Shown here: piece after piece, positions 8,278 through 17,217 of the stretch
Layout of the letters: each line of letters opens with the position of its first letter
Position numbering within the stretch: position 1 is the stretch's first letter
Origin: an uncultured Ruminococcus sp.
Lineage (GTDB): Bacteria; Bacillota; Clostridia; Oscillospirales; Acutalibacteraceae
Assembly (NCBI GenBank): GCA_902762615.1
Contig: CACWOX010000006.1
Span: 1-64,000 of the forward strand
DNA: 64,000 nt
Direction: 5' to 3'
Notes under the pieces: generated by a model
Database searches by the model: none
Told to the model about the DNA's origin: nothing
Seen by the model: only the letters and a program-made list of their open reading frames with translations
Program-made: the position numbers and the translations under genes

Positions 8278-9741
8278 ATGAAAGCGAAAACCACTATGAA
8301 AAAAATTCTATGCGGGGCGGTTGCTCTGGCTGCGGCGGTTTCTCTCTCCGCCTGTGTCATGGCGGCAGACCAACCAAAGGACTTCACTTTACGTACTTCA
8401 AGTGCTTCAGCTGCTGCGGAATACGTCGTGGCAAACGCGCCTGCCGTATCCAGCCGAAAGGTTATCATCAAAGCCAGCCCCGCAAAAATCCGCTCGGGTC
8501 CGGGCAAAACATATTCCGTTATCGCAAAAACCTCAAAGGGCAAGTCGTTCACCTATCTCGGCTCCAAAAAGGACAAAAAAGGAAATGTCTGGTACAAAAT
8601 TCAGTACACCTCCTCAAAGACCGGCTGGATCATCTCTTTGCTCGGCAGGCTGACAAATCCGGCAGCGACTGCCAAAACGACTGCCAAGACAACCGCCGCT
8701 ACGACCACAACAACGACGACTACAGCCACCAACGCAACATCTGCCGCAGAGTCCTCGTCACCTGTCACATCCACTACCACGAGACAGAACGTTGGTGTTT
8801 CTTCAGTCGCCTCCACCACTGCCACCGCAACCTCTGCGTCAAAAACAACCGCAACTACCACTGCGGCGGCAAAGACCAAGAATATCATTATCTCCGGCAA
8901 TCCGGTCAACATCCGTTCGGGCGCGGGAAAAAACTATGCCAAGATCGGCTCCACCTCCAAGGGCAAGAAATTCAAGCTGCTCGACACCAAGAAGGATTCC
9001 TCCGGCACGGTCTGGTACAAGATTCAGTATACCTCTTCCCAAACCGGCTGGGTGATGGGTACTCTCGCCTACATCGAAGGGCAGGCTCCCAAATCCACCA
9101 CCAAAAAGAGCAGCGGCAAGGTCGCCTATCTCACCTTTGACGACGGTCCATCCGTAAACACCATGAAGATTCTCGATATTCTGGACAGGTACAATGTCAA
9201 GGCGACCTTCTTTGTCATCTACCACGGCGGCATGACCAAGCAGTACAAAGCCATTGTCAGCCGCGGTCATACATTGGCGCTTCACAGCTACACGCACGAT
9301 TACAGCAAAATCTACAAGAGCGAGAAGGCTTATTTCGCCGACCTGAAAAAGATTCACGACTATGTGGAGGACGTAACGGGCGTTGACAGCAGAATTATCC
9401 GCTTCCCCGGCGGCTCCAGCAACACCGTCAGCAACAAGTACAACAAGGGCATTATGAAAACCCTCAAAAAGAGCGTTGCCAAAAAGGGCTATTATTACCA
9501 TGACTGGAATGTGGACAGCACCGACGCCGCCGGACGCAACCGCAAGGCTTCCCTTCTGCTCAAAAATGTCAAATCCGGCACAGGCAAAAAGAAGGTCATC
9601 AACGTGCTCATGCACGACACAGGCAAGAGCAAGATGACGACCGTTGAGGCGCTTCCCTCTATCATCGAATACCTTAAAAAACAGGGCTATTCCTTTGAAG
9701 CCATCACCGAGGATTCCACCCTCATTCAGCACGGCAGATAA
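8278..9741 (+). CDS. Secreted SH3b-polysaccharide deacetylase
   Basis: A 487-residue exported enzyme. The start at 8278 follows AAAGGAG by 10 nt. It has a signal peptide of about 30 residues (hydrophobic core ending near CVMAADQ), an SH3b domain (SPAKIRSGPGKTYSVIAKTS...WYKIQYTSSKTGWI), a Thr/Ala/Ser-rich linker of about 75 residues, a second near-identical SH3b, and a C-terminal NodB deacetylase domain. Catalytic motifs are complete: TFDDGPS (near 286), HSYTH, RFPGGSSN, DWNVDS and VLMHD. It probably deacetylates peptidoglycan N-acetylglucosamine or a related wall glycan, with the SH3b domains binding the wall. It is the last gene of the CotH/VTC locus, 27 bp after DUF4956. Confidence 0.9.
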   Translation: MKAKTTMKKILCGAVALAAAVSLSACVMAADQPKDFTLRTSSASAAAEYVVANAPAVSSRKVIIKASPAKIRSGPGKTYSVIAKTSKGKSFTYLGSKKDKKGNVWYKIQYTSSKTGWIISLLGRLTNPAATAKTTAKTTAATTTTTTTTATNATSAAESSSPVTSTTTRQNVGVSSVASTTATATSASKTTATTTAAAKTKNIIISGNPVNIRSGAGKNYAKIGSTSKGKKFKLLDTKKDSSGTVWYKIQYTSSQTGWVMGTLAYIEGQAPKSTTKKSSGKVAYLTFDDGPSVNTMKILDILDRYNVKATFFVIYHGGMTKQYKAIVSRGHTLALHSYTHDYSKIYKSEKAYFADLKKIHDYVEDVTGVDSRIIRFPGGSSNTVSNKYNKGIMKTLKKSVAKKGYYYHDWNVDSTDAAGRNRKASLLLKNVKSGTGKKKVINVLMHDTGKSKMTTVEALPSIIEYLKKQGYSFEAITEDSTLIQHGR

Positions 9742-9780
9742 GCTAAGCACTTTAACATTCCCTGAAAAGGCTCTGAAAAA

Positions 9781-9828
9781 CCCGCACATCACCGATCGTT
9801 TGGATACGGAATGTGCGGGTCTTTTTTT
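9781..9828 (+). terminator. Bidirectional terminator
   Basis: CCCGCACAT (9781-9789) pairs with ATGTGCGGG (9811-9819), followed by TCTTTTTTT. T residues also follow on the minus side, so it can serve the convergent lipoprotein gene at 9847. Confidence 0.85.
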
Positions 9829-9846
9829 GTCGTGACAGTGTGGAAA

Positions 9847-10713
9847 TTAACCGTCTATTTCATCGTTATTGCCTATCGTTTCGGCTGTCCTCTGTATGTA
9901 TTCATCGTCGGCGCTCACAACCGTGCCTTCGGTAAGCTCGCCGTTAAAGCTGGCGGTCAGGAAGAAATTGACCGCATCGCCGCCTGTCTCCTGCACATAT
10001 TCATAGTCATACCAGCCCAGCGTCATGGAGCCGTCCTCGGAGTTGAAATCCACTATCTCCACATCGGCGGTGTGGCAGTACATCAGCTCGGCATAATCCG
10101 GCAGCAGGGTTATCACGTCGCGTATGCGGAAGGTCTGGCAGAGATCGTCGGAGTAGAGGATATAGGACTTCATCGCCGGCTCGGAACACATGATGATATA
10201 GACACGGTTGCCGGATAACTTGATTTCCTTGGGATAAGCCGAGTCATAATAGGCTCCGTCGCGTATCTTCCACTTCTTGCCCTTGTCCGATGTGTATTCC
10301 AGATAAAATCCGTGGTGGCTCATTCCCGAAAACGCCGGATCGCTCACCAGAAACACGCCGGTACCGCTGGATTTGTCAAATACGCTCATGCCGTTTTCCT
10401 TGACAAATTCATTGCGGGCGGACTTGGCAACCTTGACCTTCTTGCCCTCAAAGAACTTTTGCGCCTGCGCCTTTTCGTACTCAAAGCCGTCGTCCTTTTG
10501 GAATTCCGCGCTGACCTCCTGCTCAAATTCCACCGGCTCGTCGCTGGTGTAATACCACGGGTCGCTGAGCACCTGCTCCAGCGTCGCAGCCGCGTCGTCG
10601 TCATCGGAATCCTCCTCGGCATCTCCGCATGCGCTCATGGCGGAAAGCGGCAGCATCACCGCCACCAAGGCTGCCAAAAGCCGTAAAACAGACCTCTTTT
10701 TAATACCTTGCAT
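9847..10713 (-). CDS. Lipoprotein with Asp-box-like motifs
   Basis: A 288-residue predicted lipoprotein of unknown function. The start at 10713 follows AAGGAGG by about 9 nt. The signal peptide ends in AMSAC (lipobox) and is followed by a very acidic stretch (EEDSDDDD) as a tether. The mature domain contains YTSDKGKKWKIRDG and YSDDLCQTFRI, which fit the Asp-box (S-x-D-x-G-x-x-W) found in sialidase/BNR beta-propellers. There are too few repeats here for a full propeller. No catalytic residues can be assigned. The gene stands alone between convergent and divergent neighbours. Confidence 0.72.
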   Translation of the reverse strand: MQGIKKRSVLRLLAALVAVMLPLSAMSACGDAEEDSDDDDAAATLEQVLSDPWYYTSDEPVEFEQEVSAEFQKDDGFEYEKAQAQKFFEGKKVKVAKSARNEFVKENGMSVFDKSSGTGVFLVSDPAFSGMSHHGFYLEYTSDKGKKWKIRDGAYYDSAYPKEIKLSGNRVYIIMCSEPAMKSYILYSDDLCQTFRIRDVITLLPDYAELMYCHTADVEIVDFNSEDGSMTLGWYDYEYVQETGGDAVNFFLTASFNGELTEGTVVSADDEYIQRTAETIGNNDEIDG

Positions 10714-10828
10714 AACAAATGCCTCCTTTTTCGAGTTCTTATATGATTATTGTATATCAAAAAAGCAGCTTATTCATGGATTTTTTGTTAATATTTGCTG
10801 TGGATATTTTGGACAGGACTTCCGGCTA

Positions 10829-10857
10829 TTGACTTTGTTTGCAATTTGAATTATAAT
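10829..10857 (+). promoter_or_regulatory. Sigma-A-type promoter
   Basis: TTGACT (10829-10834), 17-bp spacer, TATAAT (10852-10857), 78 bp before the Ldh_2 gene. Confidence 0.65.
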
Positions 10858-10935
10858 GAGTATGTACAAATATTGGCTTGAAAAAATATTTATTTTTATA
10901 GCTTTTAATCAATTTTTTAATAGGAGGTTGTTTTT

Positions 10936-12045
10936 ATGGAAACAAGACCTTATGTTTCGTGGGAGCTTATCGGCAAATTTATGACCGATGTGTTTGTCGC
11001 CTACGGCGTTCCCGAGGAGGACGCGAAAATCTGCACCGACGTGCTGCTGGAATCCGACCGCAGAGGTATTGAAAGCCACGGCTGCAACCGCTTCAAGCCC
11101 ATTTACCTCGACCGCATTAAAAACGGTACCCTTCTGCCTGTCACCAAAACCGACATCGTGAAGGAAACGCCTACCACCGTCGTAATGGACGCCAACAACG
11201 GCATGGGCATGGTGGCAAGCTATCGCATGATGAATATGCTCATCGAAAAAGCCAAAATCTACGGCATGGCCGGCGGCACCATTTTTAATTCCACCCACTA
11301 CGGCATCGCGGGCTATTGGACGAGTATGGCGGAAAAGGCAGGCATGATCGGCATTACCGGAACCAACGCGCGTCCCTCGGTCGCTCCGACCTTCGGCGTG
11401 GAGCCTATGATGGGTACCAACCCTATGACATTCAGCCTGCCCACCGACGAGGAATTTCCCTTCAATTTCGACTGCGCCACCTCCATTGTCCAGAACGGCA
11501 AGCTGGAATATTATCAGCGTTCCGGCAGGCAGGCGCCCGAAGGTCTGGTCGTCACTGAGGACGGCGGCACTTTGACCGACCCCGGCGATATCCTGAAAAA
11601 AATGCGCGCCGGAAAGTGTGCGCTGCTTCCCCTCGGCGGCATGGGTGAAGCAACGGGCGGTTACAAGGGCTACGGCTTTACCGCCATTGTCGAAATTCTC
11701 TCCGCCGCTCTCGCAGGCGGTCCCTTCATGAAAGACCTCACCGGCAAGAATCCCGACGGCAGCAACAGGATGTTCCGGCTCGGGCATTTCTTCTTTGTTA
11801 TCAACCCCGAATTCTTTATGGGTCTTGATACCTTCCGTCATACCGCCGGAGAAATCTGCCGCGAGCTTCGCACGGCTGAAAAAGCCCCCGGCGCCGAGCG
11901 CATCTACACTGCCGGAGAAAAAGAGTATCTCGCCTGGCAGGAGCGCAAGGACAAGGGCGTTCCGGTCGGTGAGGCGATTCAGAAGGAATTCATAGCGCTG
12001 CGCGATGAGTGCGGTCTGGATTACAAATTCCCGTTTGAAAAGTAA
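10936..12045 (+). CDS. Ldh family (malate/L-lactate-type) oxidoreductase
   Basis: A 369-residue NAD(P)-dependent oxidoreductase of the Ldh_2 family (PF02615), which includes archaeal-type malate dehydrogenase, ureidoglycolate dehydrogenase and 2,3-diketogulonate reductase. Typical features: N-terminal helical part with ESDRRGIESHGCNR (catalytic His in SHG), then DANNGMGMV, then STHYGIAGYWTSMA, then GTNARPSVAPTFGVEPMMGTNP in the nucleotide-binding region, and GGMGEATGGYKGYG near the C-terminus. Length is normal (about 340-370). A strong AGGAGGT lies before the ATG. The substrate cannot be read from sequence; a 2-keto acid of the malate/lactate class is most likely. The next gene starts 4 bp after its stop. 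Confidence 0.87.
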   Translation: METRPYVSWELIGKFMTDVFVAYGVPEEDAKICTDVLLESDRRGIESHGCNRFKPIYLDRIKNGTLLPVTKTDIVKETPTTVVMDANNGMGMVASYRMMNMLIEKAKIYGMAGGTIFNSTHYGIAGYWTSMAEKAGMIGITGTNARPSVAPTFGVEPMMGTNPMTFSLPTDEEFPFNFDCATSIVQNGKLEYYQRSGRQAPEGLVVTEDGGTLTDPGDILKKMRAGKCALLPLGGMGEATGGYKGYGFTAIVEILSAALAGGPFMKDLTGKNPDGSNRMFRLGHFFFVINPEFFMGLDTFRHTAGEICRELRTAEKAPGAERIYTAGEKEYLAWQERKDKGVPVGEAIQKEFIALRDECGLDYKFPFEK

Positions 12046-12049
12046 CCGT

Positions 12050-13141
12050 ATGAGAATATTGCACTGTGCCGACATTCATCTCGATTCGGCTATGACCGCC
12101 CGCTTTGACCTTGCCAACGCAAGGCAGCGGCGCGGCGAAATCCTGCGCACATTTGAAAAAATGACCGAATACGCCGCACAGGAAGGCGTTGACGCCGTTC
12201 TCATTGCGGGTGATATGTTCGACACGCCAAACACCAGAGAATTGACCAGAAACACCGTTCTCCACTGCATCCAATCCCACCCCGGCATCGCCTTCTTTTA
12301 TCTCAAGGGCAATCACGATGACAACAATTTTATCAGCGAGCTTGACGAGATTCCGCGCAACCTCATGCTCTTCGGAGAGGACTGGAACTGCTACGAATGC
12401 GGCGGCGTCGCTATTTACGGCGCGGAATTAAAGGGCAGCGCAGGCGCGGATTTTTACGGCGGATTGCAGCCCGACCCGAACAAAATCAACATCGTTATGC
12501 TGCACGGTTTTTTAACCGGATGGACGAGCTGTGACGGACATCCCATTGACATCAATGCCCTTCGCGGCAAAAATATTGATTATCTCGCGCTGGGACACAT
12601 TCATTCCTACAGCAGCGGAAGGCTGGACGACAGAGGCGTCTTCTGCTATCCCGGCTGCCTGGAAGGGCGTGGATTTGACGAATGCGGGCAGCACGGCTTT
12701 GTCATCATCGACGTTGACGAAAAGACCCGCCGTCTCTCTCACCGATTTGTTCCCTTTGCGGGACGGAATATTTACTCCGTGAACGTCGACGTGACGGGCT
12801 GCCTGTCCACCAGTGAAATGACAGGGAAGGTCGCCCGGGCGCTTGCCGACGCCGGCTGCGACAGTGCTTCCCTTGTCAGGGCGGTGCTTGTCGGCGAGCT
12901 TGACGCGGAGTGCGAAAAGGATATCTCTTATATTTCGGCTGCCTTTGCCGAGAGGTTTTTCTTCTTCCGGGCAGTGGACGAAACACGGCTTACCGTCAGC
13001 ACGGACGACTATTTGCTCGACCAATCGCTAAAGGGGGAGTTTGTCAGAACCGTGTTGGGCGACGAAACCCTTTCCGACGAGGACAAGGCAGTCATCGTCA
13101 GATACGGCTTGCAGGCTCTTGCCGGAGAGGAGGCGGAATGA
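12050..13141 (+). CDS. YhaO/SbcD-like metallophosphoesterase
   Basis: A 363-residue exonuclease-type calcineurin-like phosphoesterase. All signature blocks of the SbcD/Mre11 class are present: ILHCADIHLDS, VLIAGDMFDTP, FYLKGNHDD, VMLHG and LALGHIHSY. It lacks the capping length of true SbcD and is paired with a YhaN-like ATPase, so it corresponds to B. subtilis YhaO. By family it should supply the nuclease subunit of an SMC-like complex acting on DNA ends or blocked DNA. The start at 12050 is chosen at the conserved MRILHCAD; the ribosome site is poor and translation probably re-initiates from the gene ending at 12045. Confidence 0.86.
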   Translation: MRILHCADIHLDSAMTARFDLANARQRRGEILRTFEKMTEYAAQEGVDAVLIAGDMFDTPNTRELTRNTVLHCIQSHPGIAFFYLKGNHDDNNFISELDEIPRNLMLFGEDWNCYECGGVAIYGAELKGSAGADFYGGLQPDPNKINIVMLHGFLTGWTSCDGHPIDINALRGKNIDYLALGHIHSYSSGRLDDRGVFCYPGCLEGRGFDECGQHGFVIIDVDEKTRRLSHRFVPFAGRNIYSVNVDVTGCLSTSEMTGKVARALADAGCDSASLVRAVLVGELDAECEKDISYISAAFAERFFFFRAVDETRLTVSTDDYLLDQSLKGEFVRTVLGDETLSDEDKAVIVRYGLQALAGEEAE

Positions 13142-13144
13142 ACT

Positions 13145-15781
13145 ATGCGGCTCCTGAACTGCCACATCGAAAATTTCGGAAAGCTGCATGATTTCGACCT
13201 CGCCTTCACCGACGGGCTGAACGTGATTTGCAGGGAAAACGGCTGGGGAAAAAGCACCCTTGCCGCCTTCCTCAAGGCGATGCTCTACGGACTTGACGGG
13301 GACAAAAAGCGCGATATTGACCAAAACGAGCGCAGAAAATTCAAGCCATGGCAAGGCGGCATATTCGGCGGACGGCTGGATTTTGAAGCCGGAGACAAGC
13401 AGTATTCTGTCACCCGCCTGTTCGGCGACACACCTGCCAAGGATTCCTTTGAGCTGCGTGACCGCAAAACCAACCTGATTTCGGGCGATTATTCCGAACG
13501 GCTGGGAGAGGAGCTTTTCAGGCTCAACAGCGCTTCGTTTTACCGCAGCATCTTCATCGGGCAGAGCGACTGTTCCACGGCTCCGACCGACGATATTCAC
13601 GCAAAAATCGGGAACCTTGCCGACAATACGGGCGATTTGAACAGCTTTGAAGCGGCAGACAGCCGACTCGCAAAGCAAATCAGCCGCATTAGCCCCAAGC
13701 TGCGCACAGGCTCGCTCCACAGGCTGTCGGAGGAGATCGCGTCTCTTCGGCGCAGGGTTGCCGACGGCAGCGGTCTGACCGAAAGCATTGCCGCATGTGA
13801 AAACGACATCGCCGAGAATGAGAGACAAAAGCGTTCTTTGACGGAGAACAGGCGCAGGCTCGAGGAGGAACAGCTTCGGGCGATACGGCTGCAAAAGCTG
13901 AGCGCCAAACGAGGCGAATGGGAACGGCTGAAAAAGACCTGCGGCGATTTGCAATCCTCTCTTGACGCGGCGAAAGGACGGTTTCCCGCCGAAATTCCCG
14001 ACGAACTGGCGGTCAAACGGGCGCTCCACGCCGCTGTCGAGTGCAAAAGCGCTCAAAGCCTGATGATTTCCTATGAATTAAGCGCAGAGGAAGAAGGACG
14101 GCTATCCGCATTCGGCGCGGTATTTGCAAAGGAGCCGCCTTCCGACGCCCAGTTCAACCGGCATTTAAGCGAGGAACAGAATCTTCGCCGGATAAGAGAA
14201 AAATACGAAAGGCTCCGGCTCAGTCAGGACGAGTGCGACAGGCTGGAACAATTGACCGCCGCGTTCGCTTACGATACGATCTCTCCCTCAGAGCTTGCTT
14301 CCCAATGGGTCGAGCGGTCGAACAGGAAAAACTCCTTAACCTCGAAGCAGGCTGCCTGCGCCGCTGTCACGGCTTCTTGGATGAACACACGGGCAGCTGC
14401 CAAAAGGAAGGCGTTTATTCTGATGACCTTAGGCGCGGGACTGCTGCTGACCGGCGTTGGATTGTGCGGCGCGCTGTCGGTTCTCTGGGGCGCTGTTATG
14501 TCGGCGGCAGGCGGAATTCTTCTGACAGTCGGCATCATCTCGGCATTGGCGGAGAAAAAACGCGACCCAAGCAGGAACATTCCCGACGAACTGCGACAGC
14601 TCCAAAATGAAATCGAGAGCGACAGGCAGTTCATTGCATCTGCTGACAGGGTAACGCAGCAGTACCTCTCCGCGCACGGCATGGAATTCAACGAGTCATA
14701 TGTCACATGGCAGCTGCAAGAGCTTTGCGGCGACAAACGCGATCTCGACGAGCTTTGCAAAAAATCCGAAATCGCGGAGCAATACAGGCGTGAGAACGGC
14801 GCTGACGCTTTGTGGGAAAGCATCGGCGGCTTTCTGAGAAAATACCGCATTCAACCCGACGAAGGCAGGCTCTCCGATCAGCTTCACAATCTCAAGGAAT
14901 ATGCTTCGGAATATGCGTCGCTCTCACGCAAAAAGGCACAATTCGACGAGGCAAGAAGTCAGTATGATGCAAGGCTGAAAAATATAAAGGATTTCCTTGT
15001 GTCGTACGGCTTTGATCAGCCCGACGACATGCAGTCTGCTCTGGAAAGTATGCGGGACGGCGTTTCGGAATACAACCGGCTTTTTGCGGAACATGCGGCG
15101 GCTTGCGGGCAGCTTGCTGAATTCGAGCAGGAATGCGACCCCTCCGAACTTGCTTCTGTCGACGCGCAGTCGCTGCCCTCGCTGGAGGCTCTCAGCGTGG
15201 AAATCAGCGAGTGCGGGGAGGCGCTCGAAAGGCTCGGAGATTCCGTCAACTTACTGAAACAGAAGCGCGACGAGCTTTATAAAAAATTGAGTCAGTGGGA
15301 AAGCGACAAATGCGCATTGCAGGAGAAAATCCAGCAACAGACTGCCGACACGCTCGCATTTGAACGGCTGGTGAAGGCAAGGGAGCTTCTTCGCACCGCC
15401 AAGGAGAACATGACTGCCAGATACGTTGACCCGATTTACAGCGGATTCAGGCGTTATCACGAAATGCTTTCATGTCTGCCGTCGGACAATTACCGTATGG
15501 ACGCGAATATTGAAGTGACGGTGGATGAATGCGGGCGGCAGAGGGAGATCAAAGCGCTCAGCGCGGGTTTCCGCGACCTCTCCGGCATTTGTCTGAGACT
15601 CGCGCTGACAGACGCTATGTTCCGTGAGGAAAAACCTGCGCTCATTATGGACGATCCCTTCATCAACCTTGACGACGGCAGGACAGAGGCTTCAAAAAAA
15701 TGGCTTGCTGCCGTCGCTGAGCGCTATCAGATCATCTACTTCACATGCAGCTCTTCCAGAGAGATCAGGCTTGCCGACTGA
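13145..15781 (+). CDS. YhaN/SbcC-like ATPase with central membrane hairpin
   Basis: An 878-residue AAA ATPase. The N-terminal half-site has NFGKLHDFDLAF and the Walker A loop ENGWGKSTLAAF. Two long coiled coils follow (about 180-400 and 480-720), separated by a hydrophobic pair (about 420-462, FILMTLGAGLLLTGVGLCGA then MSAAGGILLTVGIIS). The C-terminal half has the signature LSAGFRDLSGICLRLALTDA and Walker B PALIMDDPFINLDDGR. This is the arrangement of B. subtilis YhaN, including the membrane hairpin where SbcC has its zinc hook. It starts 3 bp after yhaO behind GAGGAGG, so the two form one complex and operon. The proposed role is membrane-associated DNA-end processing or repair. Confidence 0.85.
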   Translation: MRLLNCHIENFGKLHDFDLAFTDGLNVICRENGWGKSTLAAFLKAMLYGLDGDKKRDIDQNERRKFKPWQGGIFGGRLDFEAGDKQYSVTRLFGDTPAKDSFELRDRKTNLISGDYSERLGEELFRLNSASFYRSIFIGQSDCSTAPTDDIHAKIGNLADNTGDLNSFEAADSRLAKQISRISPKLRTGSLHRLSEEIASLRRRVADGSGLTESIAACENDIAENERQKRSLTENRRRLEEEQLRAIRLQKLSAKRGEWERLKKTCGDLQSSLDAAKGRFPAEIPDELAVKRALHAAVECKSAQSLMISYELSAEEEGRLSAFGAVFAKEPPSDAQFNRHLSEEQNLRRIREKYERLRLSQDECDRLEQLTAAFAYDTISPSELASQWVERSNRKNSLTSKQAACAAVTASWMNTRAAAKRKAFILMTLGAGLLLTGVGLCGALSVLWGAVMSAAGGILLTVGIISALAEKKRDPSRNIPDELRQLQNEIESDRQFIASADRVTQQYLSAHGMEFNESYVTWQLQELCGDKRDLDELCKKSEIAEQYRRENGADALWESIGGFLRKYRIQPDEGRLSDQLHNLKEYASEYASLSRKKAQFDEARSQYDARLKNIKDFLVSYGFDQPDDMQSALESMRDGVSEYNRLFAEHAAACGQLAEFEQECDPSELASVDAQSLPSLEALSVEISECGEALERLGDSVNLLKQKRDELYKKLSQWESDKCALQEKIQQQTADTLAFERLVKARELLRTAKENMTARYVDPIYSGFRRYHEMLSCLPSDNYRMDANIEVTVDECGRQREIKALSAGFRDLSGICLRLALTDAMFREEKPALIMDDPFINLDDGRTEASKKWLAAVAERYQIIYFTCSSSREIRLAD

Positions 15782-15861
15782 TTATAAATCCCGGCGCATC
15801 GGGATTGAAAGCATTGGTTTTCTCTGTTTTCTTTTTTTCATTATTTACTTTTAAACAACAA

Positions 15862-15906
15862 AACAGGCGGCGCTTCATTGCGAAGGCTCCGCCTGTTGCT
15901 TTTTTT
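15862..15906 (+). terminator. Bidirectional terminator
   Basis: AACAGGCGG (15862-15870) pairs with CCGCCTGTT (15889-15897), followed by GCTTTTTTTC on the plus side and TTTGTTG on the minus side. It separates the convergent yhaN and DHHW genes. Confidence 0.8.
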
Positions 15907-15919
15907 CTTCTGTCCCCGT

Positions 15920-17182
15920 CTATCCCGCATGATCCGCTGCGACGCTTTCGCCTGCCGGAAGGCGTATGTCGATCGCGTCAACCATCGAATTGTCCTCGAG
16001 GAAGGTATTCAGATTGTACAGAAACAGTATGTGCGTGAAGCTGTTGTCCTGCACAACCGAGGTCAGATCGTCGTTGAGATATCGCGGGTCGATGACGACG
16101 ATCTTTGAGAAATACGGCGCGAGCATGGGTATCACGCAGTTGGCATAGGAATCCTTGATCAGCAGCAGGGTCTTCTTTCTGGCGGCTTCTGAAGTAATCA
16201 CGATCTTGCCGTAATTGCCGCCCATGAACACCTCATAGGCATTGCTGCCCTTCAGCTTATCCGAGAAAAAGAAGCTCGTGCGCTTGATCTGCTCCGCTTC
16301 GTACTCAATCACATAATTTCCCGAAAAATCCTTAGGATAGCATATTTCCACCGTGTCGCTTATGTAATGCAGCCCCGACGACGAGGCAAGCGTTCCCTGA
16401 AAGCGGTCGGTCACCGTCATGAATTGGTAATCCACAGCCGACGCATCGAGCGAGAAATCTGCGGCGATTGCCCGGAACACCTCATATGCCGAACGGGTCG
16501 TCCAGTGATGGTCGGTGCGGTAATACTTCTGGTGAGCGGACGGCTTTGTCATCACGGAGGTGCAGTCTGTCCAGATTAATTTGCCCTCGCCGCCCGCGAG
16601 CATTCCCCTGATTTTGTCCAGACATTCGCTCTGGTCGTAAAAGGGTGCGCCATAGGGCAGCTTGTCCGCAAGCACATAGGTCGAATTCGGCACGAGCGCC
16701 ACGGCGCATTTGGCGTCGCTTTGCAGAGAACAAAATTTTAAAATCGCGTCGGTCTTGGCTCGGATATCCTCCTCATCTGCCTCTGACTGTTCGTCAAAAA
16801 GATAGGAGTCGCTTCCGAGATATACGCCGTTGATCTTCTGCCTGCCTGTGAGCATATCGAGATAGGTCTTCTCCCCTACCAGCTCGTCGCGGTGGGGAAA
16901 CTGATCGGTCATGTAGGTTTCCAGATCTCGCATGTAGCTGCCGTCTGTAAAGGTCTGCCACGTCAATGACGGCAGCTGACGCAGCATGCGGTTTTCACTG
17001 TCGGATTTTTCGCGGTCAGGCGTTTTGATGCCCAGCCACGCAACGCCCGTTACAAAGGCGAAAAACAACAGACAGAACACAAGACAATAGGCGGAATACA
17101 GCTTACTGCCGCCCTCTTTACGGCTCTTGGCAGGTGTTGGCTGCGCGCTTTTACGCGGGTGATTGGTGTCATTGGTTGGCAT
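15920..17182 (-). CDS. DHHW family protein (AlgX/AlgJ-like acetylation partner)
   Basis: A 420-residue type II membrane protein: a basic cytoplasmic tail of about 27 residues, one membrane helix (about 28-50, AYCLVFCLLFFAFVTGVAWLG), and an external domain of about 370 residues. The domain bears the DHHW family motif RTDHHWTTRSAYE and the SGNH-like block LLIKDSYANCVIPML. By analogy with AlgJ/AlgX and PatB, it should transfer acetyl groups delivered by the neighbouring MBOAT to an extracellular or wall polysaccharide. It is the last gene of the four-gene leftward operon, 35 bp after the MBOAT gene. The Shine-Dalgarno is weak, so coupling is likely. Confidence 0.83.
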   Translation of the reverse strand: MPTNDTNHPRKSAQPTPAKSRKEGGSKLYSAYCLVFCLLFFAFVTGVAWLGIKTPDREKSDSENRMLRQLPSLTWQTFTDGSYMRDLETYMTDQFPHRDELVGEKTYLDMLTGRQKINGVYLGSDSYLFDEQSEADEEDIRAKTDAILKFCSLQSDAKCAVALVPNSTYVLADKLPYGAPFYDQSECLDKIRGMLAGGEGKLIWTDCTSVMTKPSAHQKYYRTDHHWTTRSAYEVFRAIAADFSLDASAVDYQFMTVTDRFQGTLASSSGLHYISDTVEICYPKDFSGNYVIEYEAEQIKRTSFFFSDKLKGSNAYEVFMGGNYGKIVITSEAARKKTLLLIKDSYANCVIPMLAPYFSKIVVIDPRYLNDDLTSVVQDNSFTHILFLYNLNTFLEDNSMVDAIDIRLPAGESVAADHAG

Positions 17183-17217
17183 ACGTTAAGTCACTGTCTT
17201 TCTTACATCATTAATCA

